From assembly GCF_022869805.1 (NCBI RefSeq), contig NZ_CP094974.1, forward strand, positions 2,294,001-2,358,000: 64,000 nt of DNA. The letters run 5' to 3'. The translations under genes and the position numbers were made by a program. A model generated the notes under the pieces. It saw nothing but the letters and a program-made list of their open reading frames with translations, ran no database searches and was not told the origin of the DNA. The DNA comes from Halosolutus halophilus. GTDB taxonomy: Archaea > Halobacteriota > Halobacteria > Halobacteriales > Natrialbaceae. Positions 1 to 10,954 of the stretch are shown here, piece by piece (within the stretch, counting starts at the first letter, position 1; each line of letters begins with the position of its first letter).

Positions 1-53
1 GGCGACGAGAGACGACCTACCCCTGCGTCGGGGGTGAACCGGATACCGCACGG

Positions 54-1193
54 TCACTCGTCGGACTCGCCCTCGTCGTCTCCATCGGTCGACGGCTCCG
101 TCTCGGCATCCGTATCCGCCGATCCCGAATCGTCGTCTGTACTCTCGATCGGGGCTTCGGCAGTCGACCCTCCGGCGTGTCCTCGAGCGAAGGAATCGAT
201 GGTGAGTTTCGCGCCGCCGAGGACGACGGGTCCGATGAACAGCCCGACGGCACCGAAAACGACGAGACCGCCGAAGATGCCCACGACGACGATAGCGGAG
301 TTGAAGGCGCTGGTCTGGCCGATCAGTGCTGGCCGAAGGTACGAATCGGAGAAGGTGACGAGCAGACCGTACACGGCCATCGCCGCGCCGGCGGTCGGCC
401 GCCCGATCGCGACGAGATAGGCCGTAGTCGGAATCCAGATCCCGAACGCGCCGACGAGCGGAAGTAGCGTCAGGACGAACGTGGCGACGGTGAGAAAGAC
501 GATGGTGGGGACGCCGGCGATCGCCAGTCCGACGCCGAGCAGCACCGCCTGAACGGCTGCGACGGCGACGTTCCCGACGACCGAGGCCCACATGAGCTGA
601 TCCAGTCCCGCGCGGAGGTCGTCCAGAATCCGGTCGTCGATCGGCAGCACCCACTGGAACCACTCGACGAGCCGATCTCCGTCCCGCAACAGGGCGAAGA
701 GGACGAACAGCGTGACGGTCAGTCCGATGAACAACCTCGGCAAACTGCCGACGAGATTGAGCACCTCCGTCGCGATTTCCTGGAGACCCGTCGCGATCCG
801 ATCCTGATTCGATTCGTACAGGCCGACGATATCGACGGTGTAGCCGTTGGTCTCGAGTACGTCCTCGATCGTCTCGATGTCGAACTGTCCTTGTCTGATA
901 GAGCGGACGACGCGGAGTGCCTGTCGAACGGCGACCGTGACGACGTAGATGAGCGGAATCAGTACGACGAGTAACGTCGCCACGACCACGCCGATCGCCG
1001 CGACTACCGGCCTGACGTGCTTCTCGAGGCGTCGCTGGACGGGAAACAGAATGTACGCGAGAACGACGCCGAACAGGACGTACTGGAGATACGGCAGGAG
1101 AACGAACACCGCGAGGAGTCCGCTCAGCAGTGCGATCGCGGTCAGTCCGGGCTGTTCGAGAATCCAATCGGGCGGATCGTGGCTAACTGACAT
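54..1193 (-). CDS. AI-2E family (PerM-like) transporter
   Basis: A 379-residue polytopic membrane protein whose layout fits the AI-2E/PerM permease family. Two hydrophobic segments lie near residues 16-50, one near 65-90, a soluble stretch follows (about 95-145), and then five or so more segments to about residue 330, including the conserved region around PLVGAFGIWIP (near 245-255). The last 45 residues are an Asp/Glu/Ser-rich hydrophilic tail, common in haloarchaeal members. Members export small molecules or, in some lineages, act as Na+/H+ antiporters; the substrate here cannot be read from sequence. It stands alone, in the same direction as the next permease gene upstream. The family call is firm, the function is not. 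Confidence 0.85.
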   Translation of the reverse strand: MSVSHDPPDWILEQPGLTAIALLSGLLAVFVLLPYLQYVLFGVVLAYILFPVQRRLEKHVRPVVAAIGVVVATLLVVLIPLIYVVTVAVRQALRVVRSIRQGQFDIETIEDVLETNGYTVDIVGLYESNQDRIATGLQEIATEVLNLVGSLPRLFIGLTVTLFVLFALLRDGDRLVEWFQWVLPIDDRILDDLRAGLDQLMWASVVGNVAVAAVQAVLLGVGLAIAGVPTIVFLTVATFVLTLLPLVGAFGIWIPTTAYLVAIGRPTAGAAMAVYGLLVTFSDSYLRPALIGQTSAFNSAIVVVGIFGGLVVFGAVGLFIGPVVLGGAKLTIDSFARGHAGGSTAEAPIESTDDDSGSADTDAETEPSTDGDDEGESDE

Positions 1194-1260
1194 GGGAGGT
1201 AATTCGACGGTCCGAGAAATTAGCCCGTTGATACGACGCGTCAGCCGCGCCGGCCCGGAA

Positions 1261-2040
1261 TCAGAGCGCCAGGTAGGGGCCGACGCCGAAGAGGACGACC
1301 CCCAGCGCGATCTTCAGCCGATCGGGATCGGCGACGTGGGCCACCTTCCACCCGACGACGACGCCGAGGAGCAGCGGGGTGCCGATGACGACGGCGAGCG
1401 GGAGCAAGACGTTCCCCTGGAGGTAGTACCCCGAAGCCGCGAACACCGCGATGAAGATCGACTGGACCTGTGCGACGGCGACGGCGAGCAGCATGGGAAC
1501 GCCGACAAGCACCAGCGTCGGGACGGCCAGCACCGGCCCGCCGATGCCGAGCAGGCCGCTACAGACCCCGAGGCCCAGGCCGAGGCAAGCCAGCCCGAGT
1601 CGACCGAATCGCGACATCGGATCGACTTCGAACAGCGGATTGAAGCCGCGCCGTTCCCGGTAGAGGATGACGCCGCCCACCGCCATCGAGACGCCGCCGA
1701 GCAGGACGCCGAACAGCGATCGGGGGACGTAGGTGTTCGCCTGCGCGCCGAGCAGCGCCCCGACGATACTCGAGAGGCTGAGCACGATCGCGATCGCGCG
1801 GCTCTCGCCGGTGTTCATCTCGCCGGAGTGGAGGTACGCGGCGCTGCCGACGAGTCCCGTCACGACGAACGTTGCGTGTGCGGTGCCGGCGACCTGGCTC
1901 GAGGGGAGCGGCGTGAGCGAGTAGAGCGCGATCGTCACGAAGATGCCGCCGGGACCGATCGTGGTGATGCCGATGCCGGCGAAGAACGCGATCGCGACGA
2001 GCAACAGCGCGAGGGACGGGTCGAAGGGGACTGCGAGCAT
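1261..2040 (-). CDS. TauE/SafE family sulfite exporter-like permease
   Basis: A 259-residue integral membrane protein with the two-repeat layout of the TauE/SafE family. The N-terminal half has a glycine-rich membrane region around GIGITTIGPGGIFVT (residues 22-36). The second half carries the matching segment CSGLLGIGGPVLAVPTLVL (about 160-178), the family's signature repeat. About eight membrane segments are predicted by eye. Relatives move sulfite, sulfonates or other organosulfur anions across the cytoplasmic membrane. Length is normal for the family and the protein is intact. No sulfur-metabolism genes are adjacent, so the substrate is unknown. Confidence 0.88.
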   Translation of the reverse strand: MLAVPFDPSLALLLVAIAFFAGIGITTIGPGGIFVTIALYSLTPLPSSQVAGTAHATFVVTGLVGSAAYLHSGEMNTGESRAIAIVLSLSSIVGALLGAQANTYVPRSLFGVLLGGVSMAVGGVILYRERRGFNPLFEVDPMSRFGRLGLACLGLGLGVCSGLLGIGGPVLAVPTLVLVGVPMLLAVAVAQVQSIFIAVFAASGYYLQGNVLLPLAVVIGTPLLLGVVVGWKVAHVADPDRLKIALGVVLFGVGPYLAL

Positions 2041-2195
2041 ATCACGTCGTGGAGCGGATTACCCACTCGTCCGGATCCGCCTAACCCTTCCGATCGGTAT
2101 CCGTTTCACCGGTTTCCGGTGAGTTGGGACCGGGGAGCGGGGAGTGGTCTGGAAACACGAGTCCGGCACATGGATCCGATCGTCGCCCGTCCCGA

Positions 2196-3452
2196 TCACA
2201 GGATGGTCACGATCGTCTCGTAGAGCGACTGGACCGTCAGGAGGCTGCCGATCAGCAGGACGAGCCCCGCGGCGAGAAAGCCGAGGTTCTCGTACCACTC
2301 GACGTCGTAGAACTCGTTGACGGCACCGATGAGCGCGAAGACGGTGATCGGAAGACCGATCGCGCCGTTGATGGCAGGCATGACGATCGCCATCTCCACG
2401 GGCCCGAAACCGGTGTAGACCAGCATCGGGAGGGCGGTCAGCGCCGAGAGGACGATCAGTCCGACGACCGTTCGCCGGAACGCGGCGTCGCCGAAGACCG
2501 TGTGGCGGCCGAGCGACTGCGGCACCATGAAGCCGGCACCGAACAGCGTCCCGGTCGCCGACGTGATACTCGCGAGGAACACCGCGAGCATGAAGACGAC
2601 GAGCGCAGTCCGGCCGAGAATGTCCGCGAGCGGAACGCCCGGTCCCGTCAGCGTCATCTCCCCTTCCGAGAGCGTAACCGCGGAGACGATCATCACGAAG
2701 CTCCCGATGAGCAGCGTCGTCGCGATCCCGACGGCGTTGTCCTGTCGGTACCGCCAGATGTCGGTCCACTCCTTGGTCGGCTTGATGCTCGACTGGATGA
2801 AGAAGTTCGGCCAGTAGACGGTCGTCCCGAGCAGGGCGATGACCGCAGTGAGGTAGCCGATCTCGCTCTCGAGTACCGGTTGCAGGCCGGCGGCGACCGA
2901 CTGCCACGGGACGTCCAGTCCGGCCAGGAGCAGCCCGTACGAGCCGAAGACGGCGAAGACGGCCGCTGCGATCGCCGCTTCGACGCGATCGTAGACCTTG
3001 AGCTGGACGATGGCGATGCCCGCGCCGGCGGCGAGGACGATCCCGCCGATCACGTCGTCGAACCCCGGGAGGAGCCAGGCGAGCGCGGCGCCCGCGACGG
3101 CGTAGTTCGACACGGCCCACAGCGCGGACATCAGCGACATCGAGACGACGACCGTGGTCCCGCCGATCGGGAGCCGATCGACGATGTAGTCCGCGAGCGG
3201 TTCGTTGGCGACTGCGAGGCGGGCGCTCATGTCGTGTAACGCGATGTCGATCAGGAACGCCAGCGGGAGCACCCAGAGCAGGGAAAACGCGAAGTTCGCT
3301 CCCGTGTCGGCGAGGATGTACACCGATCCGGCGCCGAAGACGTTCGCGGCGAACAGGACGCCGAGCCCGTACCTGTAGAGTGCACCGTGGATGGTTTCGC
3401 CGCCGGGAATCGCCTTGATGAACTCGGAGGACGACGCAGTTCGTTCGCTCAT
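2196..3452 (-). CDS. Nramp-family-like metal ion transporter
   Basis: A 418-residue membrane protein with about eleven membrane segments. The first segment contains NVFGAGSVYILADTGANF, where Nramp proteins have the unwound metal-binding helix (DPGN region). The segment near residues 205-225 (LLGTTVYWPNFFIQSS) resembles the second Nramp signature with its conserved PxxxxxQ-type core. Members import Mn2+, Fe2+ or other divalent metals with protons. The canonical Asp-Pro-Gly-Asn is not conserved exactly, so this could be one of the divergent Nramp-related haloarchaeal proteins with another substrate. It is transcribed away from gyrB with a long gap between them. Confidence 0.7.
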   Translation of the reverse strand: MSERTASSSEFIKAIPGGETIHGALYRYGLGVLFAANVFGAGSVYILADTGANFAFSLLWVLPLAFLIDIALHDMSARLAVANEPLADYIVDRLPIGGTTVVVSMSLMSALWAVSNYAVAGAALAWLLPGFDDVIGGIVLAAGAGIAIVQLKVYDRVEAAIAAAVFAVFGSYGLLLAGLDVPWQSVAAGLQPVLESEIGYLTAVIALLGTTVYWPNFFIQSSIKPTKEWTDIWRYRQDNAVGIATTLLIGSFVMIVSAVTLSEGEMTLTGPGVPLADILGRTALVVFMLAVFLASITSATGTLFGAGFMVPQSLGRHTVFGDAAFRRTVVGLIVLSALTALPMLVYTGFGPVEMAIVMPAINGAIGLPITVFALIGAVNEFYDVEWYENLGFLAAGLVLLIGSLLTVQSLYETIVTIL

Positions 3453-4156
3453 CCGTAATCACCGCGACCAGCGAATCGGTGGACGCGCTCGTCGGTACAG
3501 ACGCGGGCACCGATCGCGAATTCGGGTACTCCGACTCCTGGATCGACTGGCAGGTCGACCCCGGGTGAACGAAAGCGAGTGGTCGTATTCGATTCCGGTC
3601 CGTCCGTCCGATCGGATGGGCCTAACATGTCTGAGTTACTCCGGAGACGAACGCTGTCGCCCCCTGTCCAAACGGAGCGGCCGTCTCGGCGTTCGACCGC
3701 GGGGGGCGATACGTCGTCTGAGTCGCCTCACGTGTCTCTGGAAGTTCCCAGCGGATTGAGGACGAAGCCGTCATGTGAAAGCAGCCTATCAATAGCTGTC
3801 GTACAGAACGAGGTGAACCGCGACCGTACGGCTTTCGGGCGCTCTCAGGCCTCAGAAACGCCGTTCACTGACAGGCGTGACGACGACCTACTCTCAGACT
3901 GGTTACACACGCGAGTTCCGTCACCGTTTCGATCGACGCGAACGCACCGATCGGCGAGGGATGGATTCTCACGCGTCGACCGGCGACTGTATCGGTGCCG
4001 CCGATCGGGCTCTGCGGTCTCCCCGGGCAGGCTGGCGGGTTCACGACGTCGTGGCAACGGTCACGCTGTCGCGACAGTCACGTTGGATCGGATCGCGCTC
4101 GCGCGCGTACGCGAACCTTTATAGGCCGCCGGGCGCTACCCGCACACAGGTTTTAC
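3453..4156. other. 700-base non-coding gap upstream of gyrB
   Basis: The divergent gap between the Nramp-like gene and gyrB. Open frames cross it on both strands, but none has haloarchaeal protein character (they are Arg/Ser-rich with no acidic bias and no recognised domain). The only clear element is the gyrB promoter at its right end. Unusually long for a gyrB leader region; no RNA gene recognised. Confidence 0.5.
4118..4124 (+). promoter_or_regulatory. TATA box of gyrB
   Basis: TTTATAG preceded by the purine/C-rich GCGAACC, which fits an archaeal BRE-TATA. Its centre is about 27 bases upstream of position 4148, giving a leader of roughly 9 bases before the ATG at 4157. This supports that ATG over the upstream in-frame extension. 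Confidence 0.65.
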
Positions 4157-6088
<1,932 letters not shown>

Positions 6089-6106
6089 ACGAGGTGAGGT
6101 AACTAC

Positions 6107-8656
6107 ATGAGTTCAGACGTACCCGATCCGACCGACGTAGAGGCACGGGCGATCGAAAACGTCCGCATCGAAGACGAGATGGAACAGAGCTACATCGACT
6201 ACGCGATGTCCGTCATCGCGGGTCGTGCCCTCCCGGACGTCCGGGACGGCCTGAAGCCGGTCCACCGGCGCATCCTGTACGCGATGCACGAGATGGGCGT
6301 CACGAGCGGATCGAGCCACCGGAAATCCTCCTCGATCGTCGGCGAGACGATGGGTGACTACCACCCGCACGGCGACAGTGCGATCTACGACACGCTGGTC
6401 CGGATGGCCCAGGACTTCTCGATGCGCTATCCGCTGGTCGACGGCCAGGGGAACTTCGGCTCGATGGACGGCGATCCGCCCGCCGCGCCCCGCTACACGG
6501 AGGCCCGGATGGCACCCATCGCCGAAGAGTTACTCGAGGACATCGACAAGGACACCGTCGACTTCTCCGCGAACTACGACGATCGACTGCAGGAACCCGA
6601 CGTGCTCCCGTCGGCGTTTCCGAACCTCCTGGTGAACGGCTCCTCGGGGATCGCCGTCGGGATGTCGACGAACATCCCGCCGCACAATCTCGGCGAGGTG
6701 ATCGACGCGACGATCGAGTTGATCGACAACCCCGACGCGACGGTGGAGGACCTGATGGAGCACGTGAAGGGACCGGACTTCCCGACGGGTGCCAACATCG
6801 TCGGCCGCGACGCTATCTACTCGGCGTACAAGACCGGCCGCGGCCGCATCCGCGTCCGTGCCGAGTTCGAGGTCGAGGAGTGGAAGTCGGGCCGCGAGCG
6901 CATCGTCATCACCGAACTTCCCTTCCAGGCCAACAAGGCGCGACTCGTCGAGCGCATCGCCGACGACGTCAACGAGGGCGAGATCGAGGGGATCTCCGAC
7001 CTCCGCGACGAGTCCGATCGGGACGGCGTGCGCATCGTCGTCGAGTGCAAGCGCGGTGCCAACGTCGAGGTCGTCAAGAACAAACTGCTCGAGAACCACC
7101 TCGAGCGAACGTTCGGGGTCATCAACCTCGCGCTGGTCGACGGTCAGCCGCGGGTCCTCTCGCTGAAAGAGACCCTGGCGGAGTACGTCGCACACCGGCG
7201 CGAGGTCGTCCGCCGGCGCAGCGAGTACGACCTCGAAGAGGCCGAGGACCGCGCGCACATCCTCGAAGGCCGGTTGACGGCCGTCGAGAACGCCGAGGAC
7301 GTCGTCGAACTGATCCGCAACAGCGAGGACCGATCGGCGGCGAAGGAGGCCTTGCAGGAGGCCTACGACTTCTCGACGGACCAGGCCGACCACATCGTCC
7401 GGATGCAACTCGGCAGCCTCACCTCGATGGAGGCCGCCGAGATCGAGGACGAGTACGAGGAGGTCCAGGCCGAGATCGAACGCCTGACCGAGATCCTGGA
7501 GAGCGAGCAGGAGTTGCTCGGCGTCATCAAGGACGAACTCCGGGAGATTAAAGAGGAGTACGCCGACGACCGCCGGACCTCGATCGTCGAGGATCGGGGA
7601 ACGGTCACCCACGAGGACCTGATCCCCGAGGAAGAGGTGTTCGTCGTCATGACCGAGGACGACTACGTCAAGCGGATGCCGATGGACCAGTTCGACCCCC
7701 AGGGTCGGGGCGGGAAAGGGATCATCGGCGCGGACGTCAAGGAGGACGATCGCGTCGCGACGGTGTTCCGGGCCAACACCCACGACTACCTGCTGTGCTT
7801 TACCAATCACGGCGCGGTCTACCAGCTGAAGACCTACGAGATCCCGGAGATGGGTCGCACGGCTCGCGGCAAATCGGCGGTCAACATCCTCGATCTCGAT
7901 CCGGGCGAGGACATCACGGCGATCGTCGACACCGACGCCTTCGGTGACGGCGAGTACGTGACGATGGTCACCCGGAACGGCTACGTCAAACGGACGGCCG
8001 GCGACGAGTTCGACAACATCCGGTCGACCGGCATCATCGCCGCCGACCTCGAGGAGGGTGACGAACTGGTCGACGTCGAGGTGACCGACGGCTCGCAGGA
8101 CCTGGTAATCGCGACGGAAGGCGGGATGACGATCCGGTTCGACGAGGACGAAGTGCGCGCGATGGGCCGGAACGCTCGCGGCGTCAACGGCATCAAACTT
8201 CAGGACGGCGATGCCGTCGCCGGGCTGGTTGCCACCGACGAGGGCGACGAGCAGGCGCTGTTGACCGTGACCCGGAACGGGTACGGCAAGCGGACTCGCC
8301 TCGCCGAGTATCGCACCCAGTCGCGCTACGGCAAGGGGCTGATCGACATCAAGACGGGCGATCGGAACGGGCCCGTGACGGCCGTCAAGGCCGTCTCCGA
8401 CGACGACCAGATCGTCCTGATGAGCGAACGTGGGCAGATCGTCCGCACGCGCGTCGACGAAATTTCGACGGTCGGACGAAACACCATGGGCGTGATCGTG
8501 ATGGACGTCGAGGACGGCGACGCCGTCGCGAGCGTCGACGAGATTCCGGCGGTTGCAGCGGAGGGAACGGTCGACGACGAGTCTGCAGCGGAGGGAACGG
8601 GCGACGACGAGTCTGCAGCGGACGGCGGGGCCGACGACGAACCTACAGCGAACTGA
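6107..8656 (+). CDS. gyrA: DNA gyrase subunit A
   Basis: Breakage-reunion subunit of DNA gyrase, 849 residues. The winged-helix/tower region contains the active-site tyrosine in APRYTEARM (Tyr130), and a coiled-coil-like acidic stretch spans about 430-490. The C-terminal DNA-wrapping beta-propeller has repeated blades ([26 protein letters not shown] and similar) and the GyrA box QGRGGKG near residue 533, which marks true gyrase rather than topoisomerase IV. It begins 18 bases after gyrB with a purine-rich GAGGTGAGGT in the gap, a plausible ribosome binding site, so the pair is an operon. The last 35 residues are an acidic tail built from a threefold repeat. Confidence 0.97.
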   Translation: MSSDVPDPTDVEARAIENVRIEDEMEQSYIDYAMSVIAGRALPDVRDGLKPVHRRILYAMHEMGVTSGSSHRKSSSIVGETMGDYHPHGDSAIYDTLVRMAQDFSMRYPLVDGQGNFGSMDGDPPAAPRYTEARMAPIAEELLEDIDKDTVDFSANYDDRLQEPDVLPSAFPNLLVNGSSGIAVGMSTNIPPHNLGEVIDATIELIDNPDATVEDLMEHVKGPDFPTGANIVGRDAIYSAYKTGRGRIRVRAEFEVEEWKSGRERIVITELPFQANKARLVERIADDVNEGEIEGISDLRDESDRDGVRIVVECKRGANVEVVKNKLLENHLERTFGVINLALVDGQPRVLSLKETLAEYVAHRREVVRRRSEYDLEEAEDRAHILEGRLTAVENAEDVVELIRNSEDRSAAKEALQEAYDFSTDQADHIVRMQLGSLTSMEAAEIEDEYEEVQAEIERLTEILESEQELLGVIKDELREIKEEYADDRRTSIVEDRGTVTHEDLIPEEEVFVVMTEDDYVKRMPMDQFDPQGRGGKGIIGADVKEDDRVATVFRANTHDYLLCFTNHGAVYQLKTYEIPEMGRTARGKSAVNILDLDPGEDITAIVDTDAFGDGEYVTMVTRNGYVKRTAGDEFDNIRSTGIIAADLEEGDELVDVEVTDGSQDLVIATEGGMTIRFDEDEVRAMGRNARGVNGIKLQDGDAVAGLVATDEGDEQALLTVTRNGYGKRTRLAEYRTQSRYGKGLIDIKTGDRNGPVTAVKAVSDDDQIVLMSERGQIVRTRVDEISTVGRNTMGVIVMDVEDGDAVASVDEIPAVAAEGTVDDESAAEGTGDDESAADGGADDEPTAN
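8557..8652 (+). repeat. Tandem repeat encoding the GyrA acidic tail
   Basis: About three copies of a roughly 33-base unit, each beginning GCAGCGGA and containing GACGACGA, encode a repeating Ser-Ala-Ala-Glu-Gly-Thr-x-Asp-Asp-Glu motif at the end of GyrA. The copies are very similar but not identical. It lies beyond the folded propeller and is probably free to vary in number. Confidence 0.75.
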
Positions 8657-8772
8657 CGATCGGTTCTATGGAGTCTATGGCCCGTTTTGGCCACCTGGAG
8701 GGCGATGTCGCTCCGGGTTCGATTCCACAGGGGGGTCGACGGTGACGCGACCGATCGGAGGAATCGACCGAC

Positions 8773-9306
8773 TCAGTGCTCCGGCTCTTCGGCCGGCGCG
8801 ATCATGTCGTCGATGCGCAGGATGAGGATGTTGTTGGTGTCGTCTTTCCCGTCGAGCGACCCCTCGATGACGAGTTTCGACAGCGGCGTCGGGCCGACCG
8901 TCACCGAGTCGCCCTCTCGAATCCCGCCGAGGGCACCCTGAATGTGGACCTCTGCACGGCAGAGTTCCGGGTGGTGGACGCTCGAGAGGTCGATTTCCTC
9001 GACGATGACGCCCTCGACCACCTCACCCTCGTGTTCGAGCGGGACCGAGGCCGGGTCGTCCATCTGCTGGATCTCGAGGGCCTCGTAGGCGGCGGCCGTA
9101 GGTTTGTAGCCGCCTTTGGGGCCAGGTACTCCCTCTACCAGTTGCAGGGCCTTGAGACTCTGCATCTGGTTCCGGATGGTGCCGGGGTTGCGGTCGACCT
9201 GTTCGGCGATGTCTTCGCCCTTGATCGCGTCCTCGGACTCCTTGTGAAGGTTCGTCAGTGCACGGAGGATTTTCTTCTGGCTCGGGGTGAGTTCGATGGA
9301 TGACAT
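8773..9306 (-). CDS. Winged-helix transcriptional regulator, haloarchaeal type
   Basis: A 177-residue protein with an N-terminal winged helix (residues 5-75: ELTPSQKKILRALTNL, then GEDIAEQVDRNPGTIRNQMQSLKAL as recognition helix, and a GPKGGYKPT wing). A small beta-rich C-terminal domain (about 90-170) contains GIREGDSVTVGPTPL. The GG-Y/F wing resembles Rrf2/CBS-linked archaeal regulators, but no cysteine cluster or CBS pair is visible, so the ligand is unknown. It converges on gyrA and stands alone. Regulatory function is likely from the domain; target genes are not identifiable. Confidence 0.75.
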   Translation of the reverse strand: MSSIELTPSQKKILRALTNLHKESEDAIKGEDIAEQVDRNPGTIRNQMQSLKALQLVEGVPGPKGGYKPTAAAYEALEIQQMDDPASVPLEHEGEVVEGVIVEEIDLSSVHHPELCRAEVHIQGALGGIREGDSVTVGPTPLSKLVIEGSLDGKDDTNNILILRIDDMIAPAEEPEH

Positions 9307-9501
9307 AGTGAATTGTTCGCAATTGACTTCCTTAAACCCGACGGGTGTGCCGGAGAGTTCGTTCAGTTACGAATCGGTGGCCCAGTACAGTAATCAGTTT
9401 CCTTTCTCGTCGTTTTCGAATCGTCACGCCCCGATCGGCTCCTAGCGGTCGGGACGCCGTCGGGAAACCGATCGAGCGGCGCGTGATAGCAAGATGCCAG
9501 T

Positions 9502-9735
9502 CTAGCCGGGAAGCAGCCAGCCCTCGACCACGCCGTCTTCGAGGACGAACATGATGGCGACGCCGATTACGAACGTCGTCGCGTCGAGGCGCGAAAGAAT
9601 CGCGTCGGCGTCGAAGCGGATGAGTTCCTCGAGTCCGACCAGGACCTGCGGGATCACCCCGATGGCGACGGTGTAGAACGCGATCGCGAGCGCCCACTGT
9701 GGAACCCGATCGTGAATCGGTGCCCGATCAGACAC
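9502..9735 (-). CDS. Small membrane protein, hypothetical
   Basis: A 77-residue protein with two hydrophobic stretches (about 14-33 and 52-66) joined by an acidic loop, consistent with two membrane spans. No family recognised. The acidic loop and third-position GC bias are like those of neighbouring genes, which supports it being real. It could belong to the common set of short haloarchaeal two-span proteins of unknown role. Confidence 0.6.
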   Translation of the reverse strand: MSDRAPIHDRVPQWALAIAFYTVAIGVIPQVLVGLEELIRFDADAILSRLDATTFVIGVAIMFVLEDGVVEGWLLPG

Positions 9736-10181
9736 CGTGTGACTCCTCGGGTCGACCGGCCTGCCGTTCCATTAGCCGTGTTTAGGCTCGTCGAAACAAC
9801 CTGCAAGGACGAGTTCCCAGACCCACCGGGGTCAGGGGTGAAGCCCGACACTCGATCTAGTGTTCCGTCTCCTCGATATACCGCTCAACCGCGAGAAGGC
9901 AAAACTCGACGGCAACAACACGAATTACCGGACTCACAGAACCCACCCACGGGTCCGGTTGGTGCGTCTGTCCGGGTCGGGGCGCGTAAGCCGCCCAACC
10001 TCATCCCATTCCCTCGCGGAACAGGGAGTGCTAGCGCACGGCTGAGGGAACCAACAAAGCCTCGGGCGCGGTGGCTCGAGGCTGTTTACTGTTATCTCTT
10101 CCTCGAGCAGAAGTCGATTGTGATCGCTCTACCTGTTCGCCGGGCTGAGACGGGTTCCGACCGTCGCCAGCGCCCCTCGAA
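9736..10181. other. Structured non-coding gap, possible ncRNA or transposon-end remnant
   Basis: A 446-base gap with unusually many complementary segments. Examples are CTCGTC...GACGAG around 9785-9815, CACT...AGTG at 9848-9862, TTCCCTC...GAGGGAA between about 10010 and 10050, GGTTGGT (9957) with ACCAAC (10050), and a final GCCTCG...CGAGGC hairpin at about 10058-10083. Open frames here lack acidic composition. The stretch around 9783-9845 (AAACAACCTGCAAGGACGAG onward) resembles, from memory, the non-coding ends of haloarchaeal IS200/IS605-type (TnpB) elements. No transposase is present. It does not show the hallmark sequences of SRP RNA or RNase P RNA. Confidence 0.35.
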
Positions 10182-10862
10182 TCAGTGGTCGATGTCGACC
10201 GGACGGCCGACGCGGACCTGGTGAGCGACGGTTTCCGGGAGCGACACCGGCTCGTCGTGTGTCGCCGATCGGGCCGTCACCATTCCGAACGGGGCGATCT
10301 CGACGATTTCGAGTTCGACGCCGGGTTCGATGCCGTGGTCGGCGAGATACGAGAGCATCTCCGGATCCCGATCGGCGACTTCCTCGACGATCACGGTGTC
10401 TCCTTCGGCGAACTCCGTGATGGATTCGCCGGTTGGACGTTCGGGCGGTTCGAGGTCGGCACTCGGGATCGGCGAGCCGTGTGGATCGACCGTCGGCTGG
10501 TCGAGGGCGTTCGCGACGCGTGCCTCGAAGTCCTCGCTGATGTGGTGCTCGAGGCGGTCGGCCTCCTCGTGGACCTCCGACCAGTCGTAGTCGAGGTGTT
10601 CGGTCAGGTAGGCCTCGAGCAGGCGGTGGTGGCGGACGACCTCGAGTGCGACCGTCTCGCCCTCGTCCGTGAGCGTGACTCCGCGGTACTTCTCGCGGTC
10701 GACGAGCCCTCGATCCTCCAGTTTGTCGACCATACTGGTGACGGTCGGCGACGTGACGTCCAGCTCCTCGGCGATCGCCGAGGTCTTGATCCGGTCGTCG
10801 GTGGACCGCTGGAGCTGGTAGATGGCTTTCAGGTAGTCCTCCATCACGTCGCTCAGCATCAT
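10182..10862 (-). CDS. DtxR/MntR/SirR-family metal-dependent transcriptional regulator
   Basis: A 226-residue regulator. The N-terminal winged helix (LSDVMEDYLKAIYQLQ, then TSAIAEELDVTSPTVTSMVDKLEDRGLV) and the following dimerisation/metal domain (about 70-135, with HHRLLEAYLTEHL and EADRLEHHISEDFE supplying metal ligands) are classic for the DtxR family. A C-terminal FeoA-like SH3 domain covers about 150-225. The family represses metal uptake genes when Fe2+ or Mn2+ is bound. Two adjacent ATG codons are possible starts (10862 and 10859). An inverted repeat resembling a DtxR-type site lies 9 bases upstream of the first ATG, suggesting autoregulation. Confidence 0.9.
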   Translation of the reverse strand: MMLSDVMEDYLKAIYQLQRSTDDRIKTSAIAEELDVTSPTVTSMVDKLEDRGLVDREKYRGVTLTDEGETVALEVVRHHRLLEAYLTEHLDYDWSEVHEEADRLEHHISEDFEARVANALDQPTVDPHGSPIPSADLEPPERPTGESITEFAEGDTVIVEEVADRDPEMLSYLADHGIEPGVELEIVEIAPFGMVTARSATHDEPVSLPETVAHQVRVGRPVDIDH

Positions 10863-10870
10863 CGTACCCG

Positions 10871-10896
10871 GATTTAGAGCGGTCTAACCCTAAATC
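10871..10896. promoter_or_regulatory. Candidate DtxR-type operator
   Basis: An interrupted palindrome GATTTAG...CTAAATC, with TTAG/CTAA half-sites also present inside (TTAGAGCGGTCTAACCCTAA). It is placed where the regulator's promoter and start should be, and also between that gene and the divergent arginase-family gene. Resemblance to TTAGG-type DtxR/IdeR boxes is by eye. Confidence 0.5.
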
Positions 10897-10954
10897 TGTC
10901 GGCGTCGATACCGGAAATCGTCACGGTCAAACCCCCGTCCGTCGAACGAGTGGT

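Noticed and set aside
3579-4124. Gene upstream of gyrB on the plus strand
   Set aside because: The open frame is long but Arg/Ser-rich without acidic bias or domain, and it overlaps the gyrB promoter.
9736-10181. SRP RNA or RNase P RNA
   Set aside because: The stretch is structured, but the conserved SRP S-domain sequence and the RNase P GAGGAAAGUC-type core are not seen on either strand.
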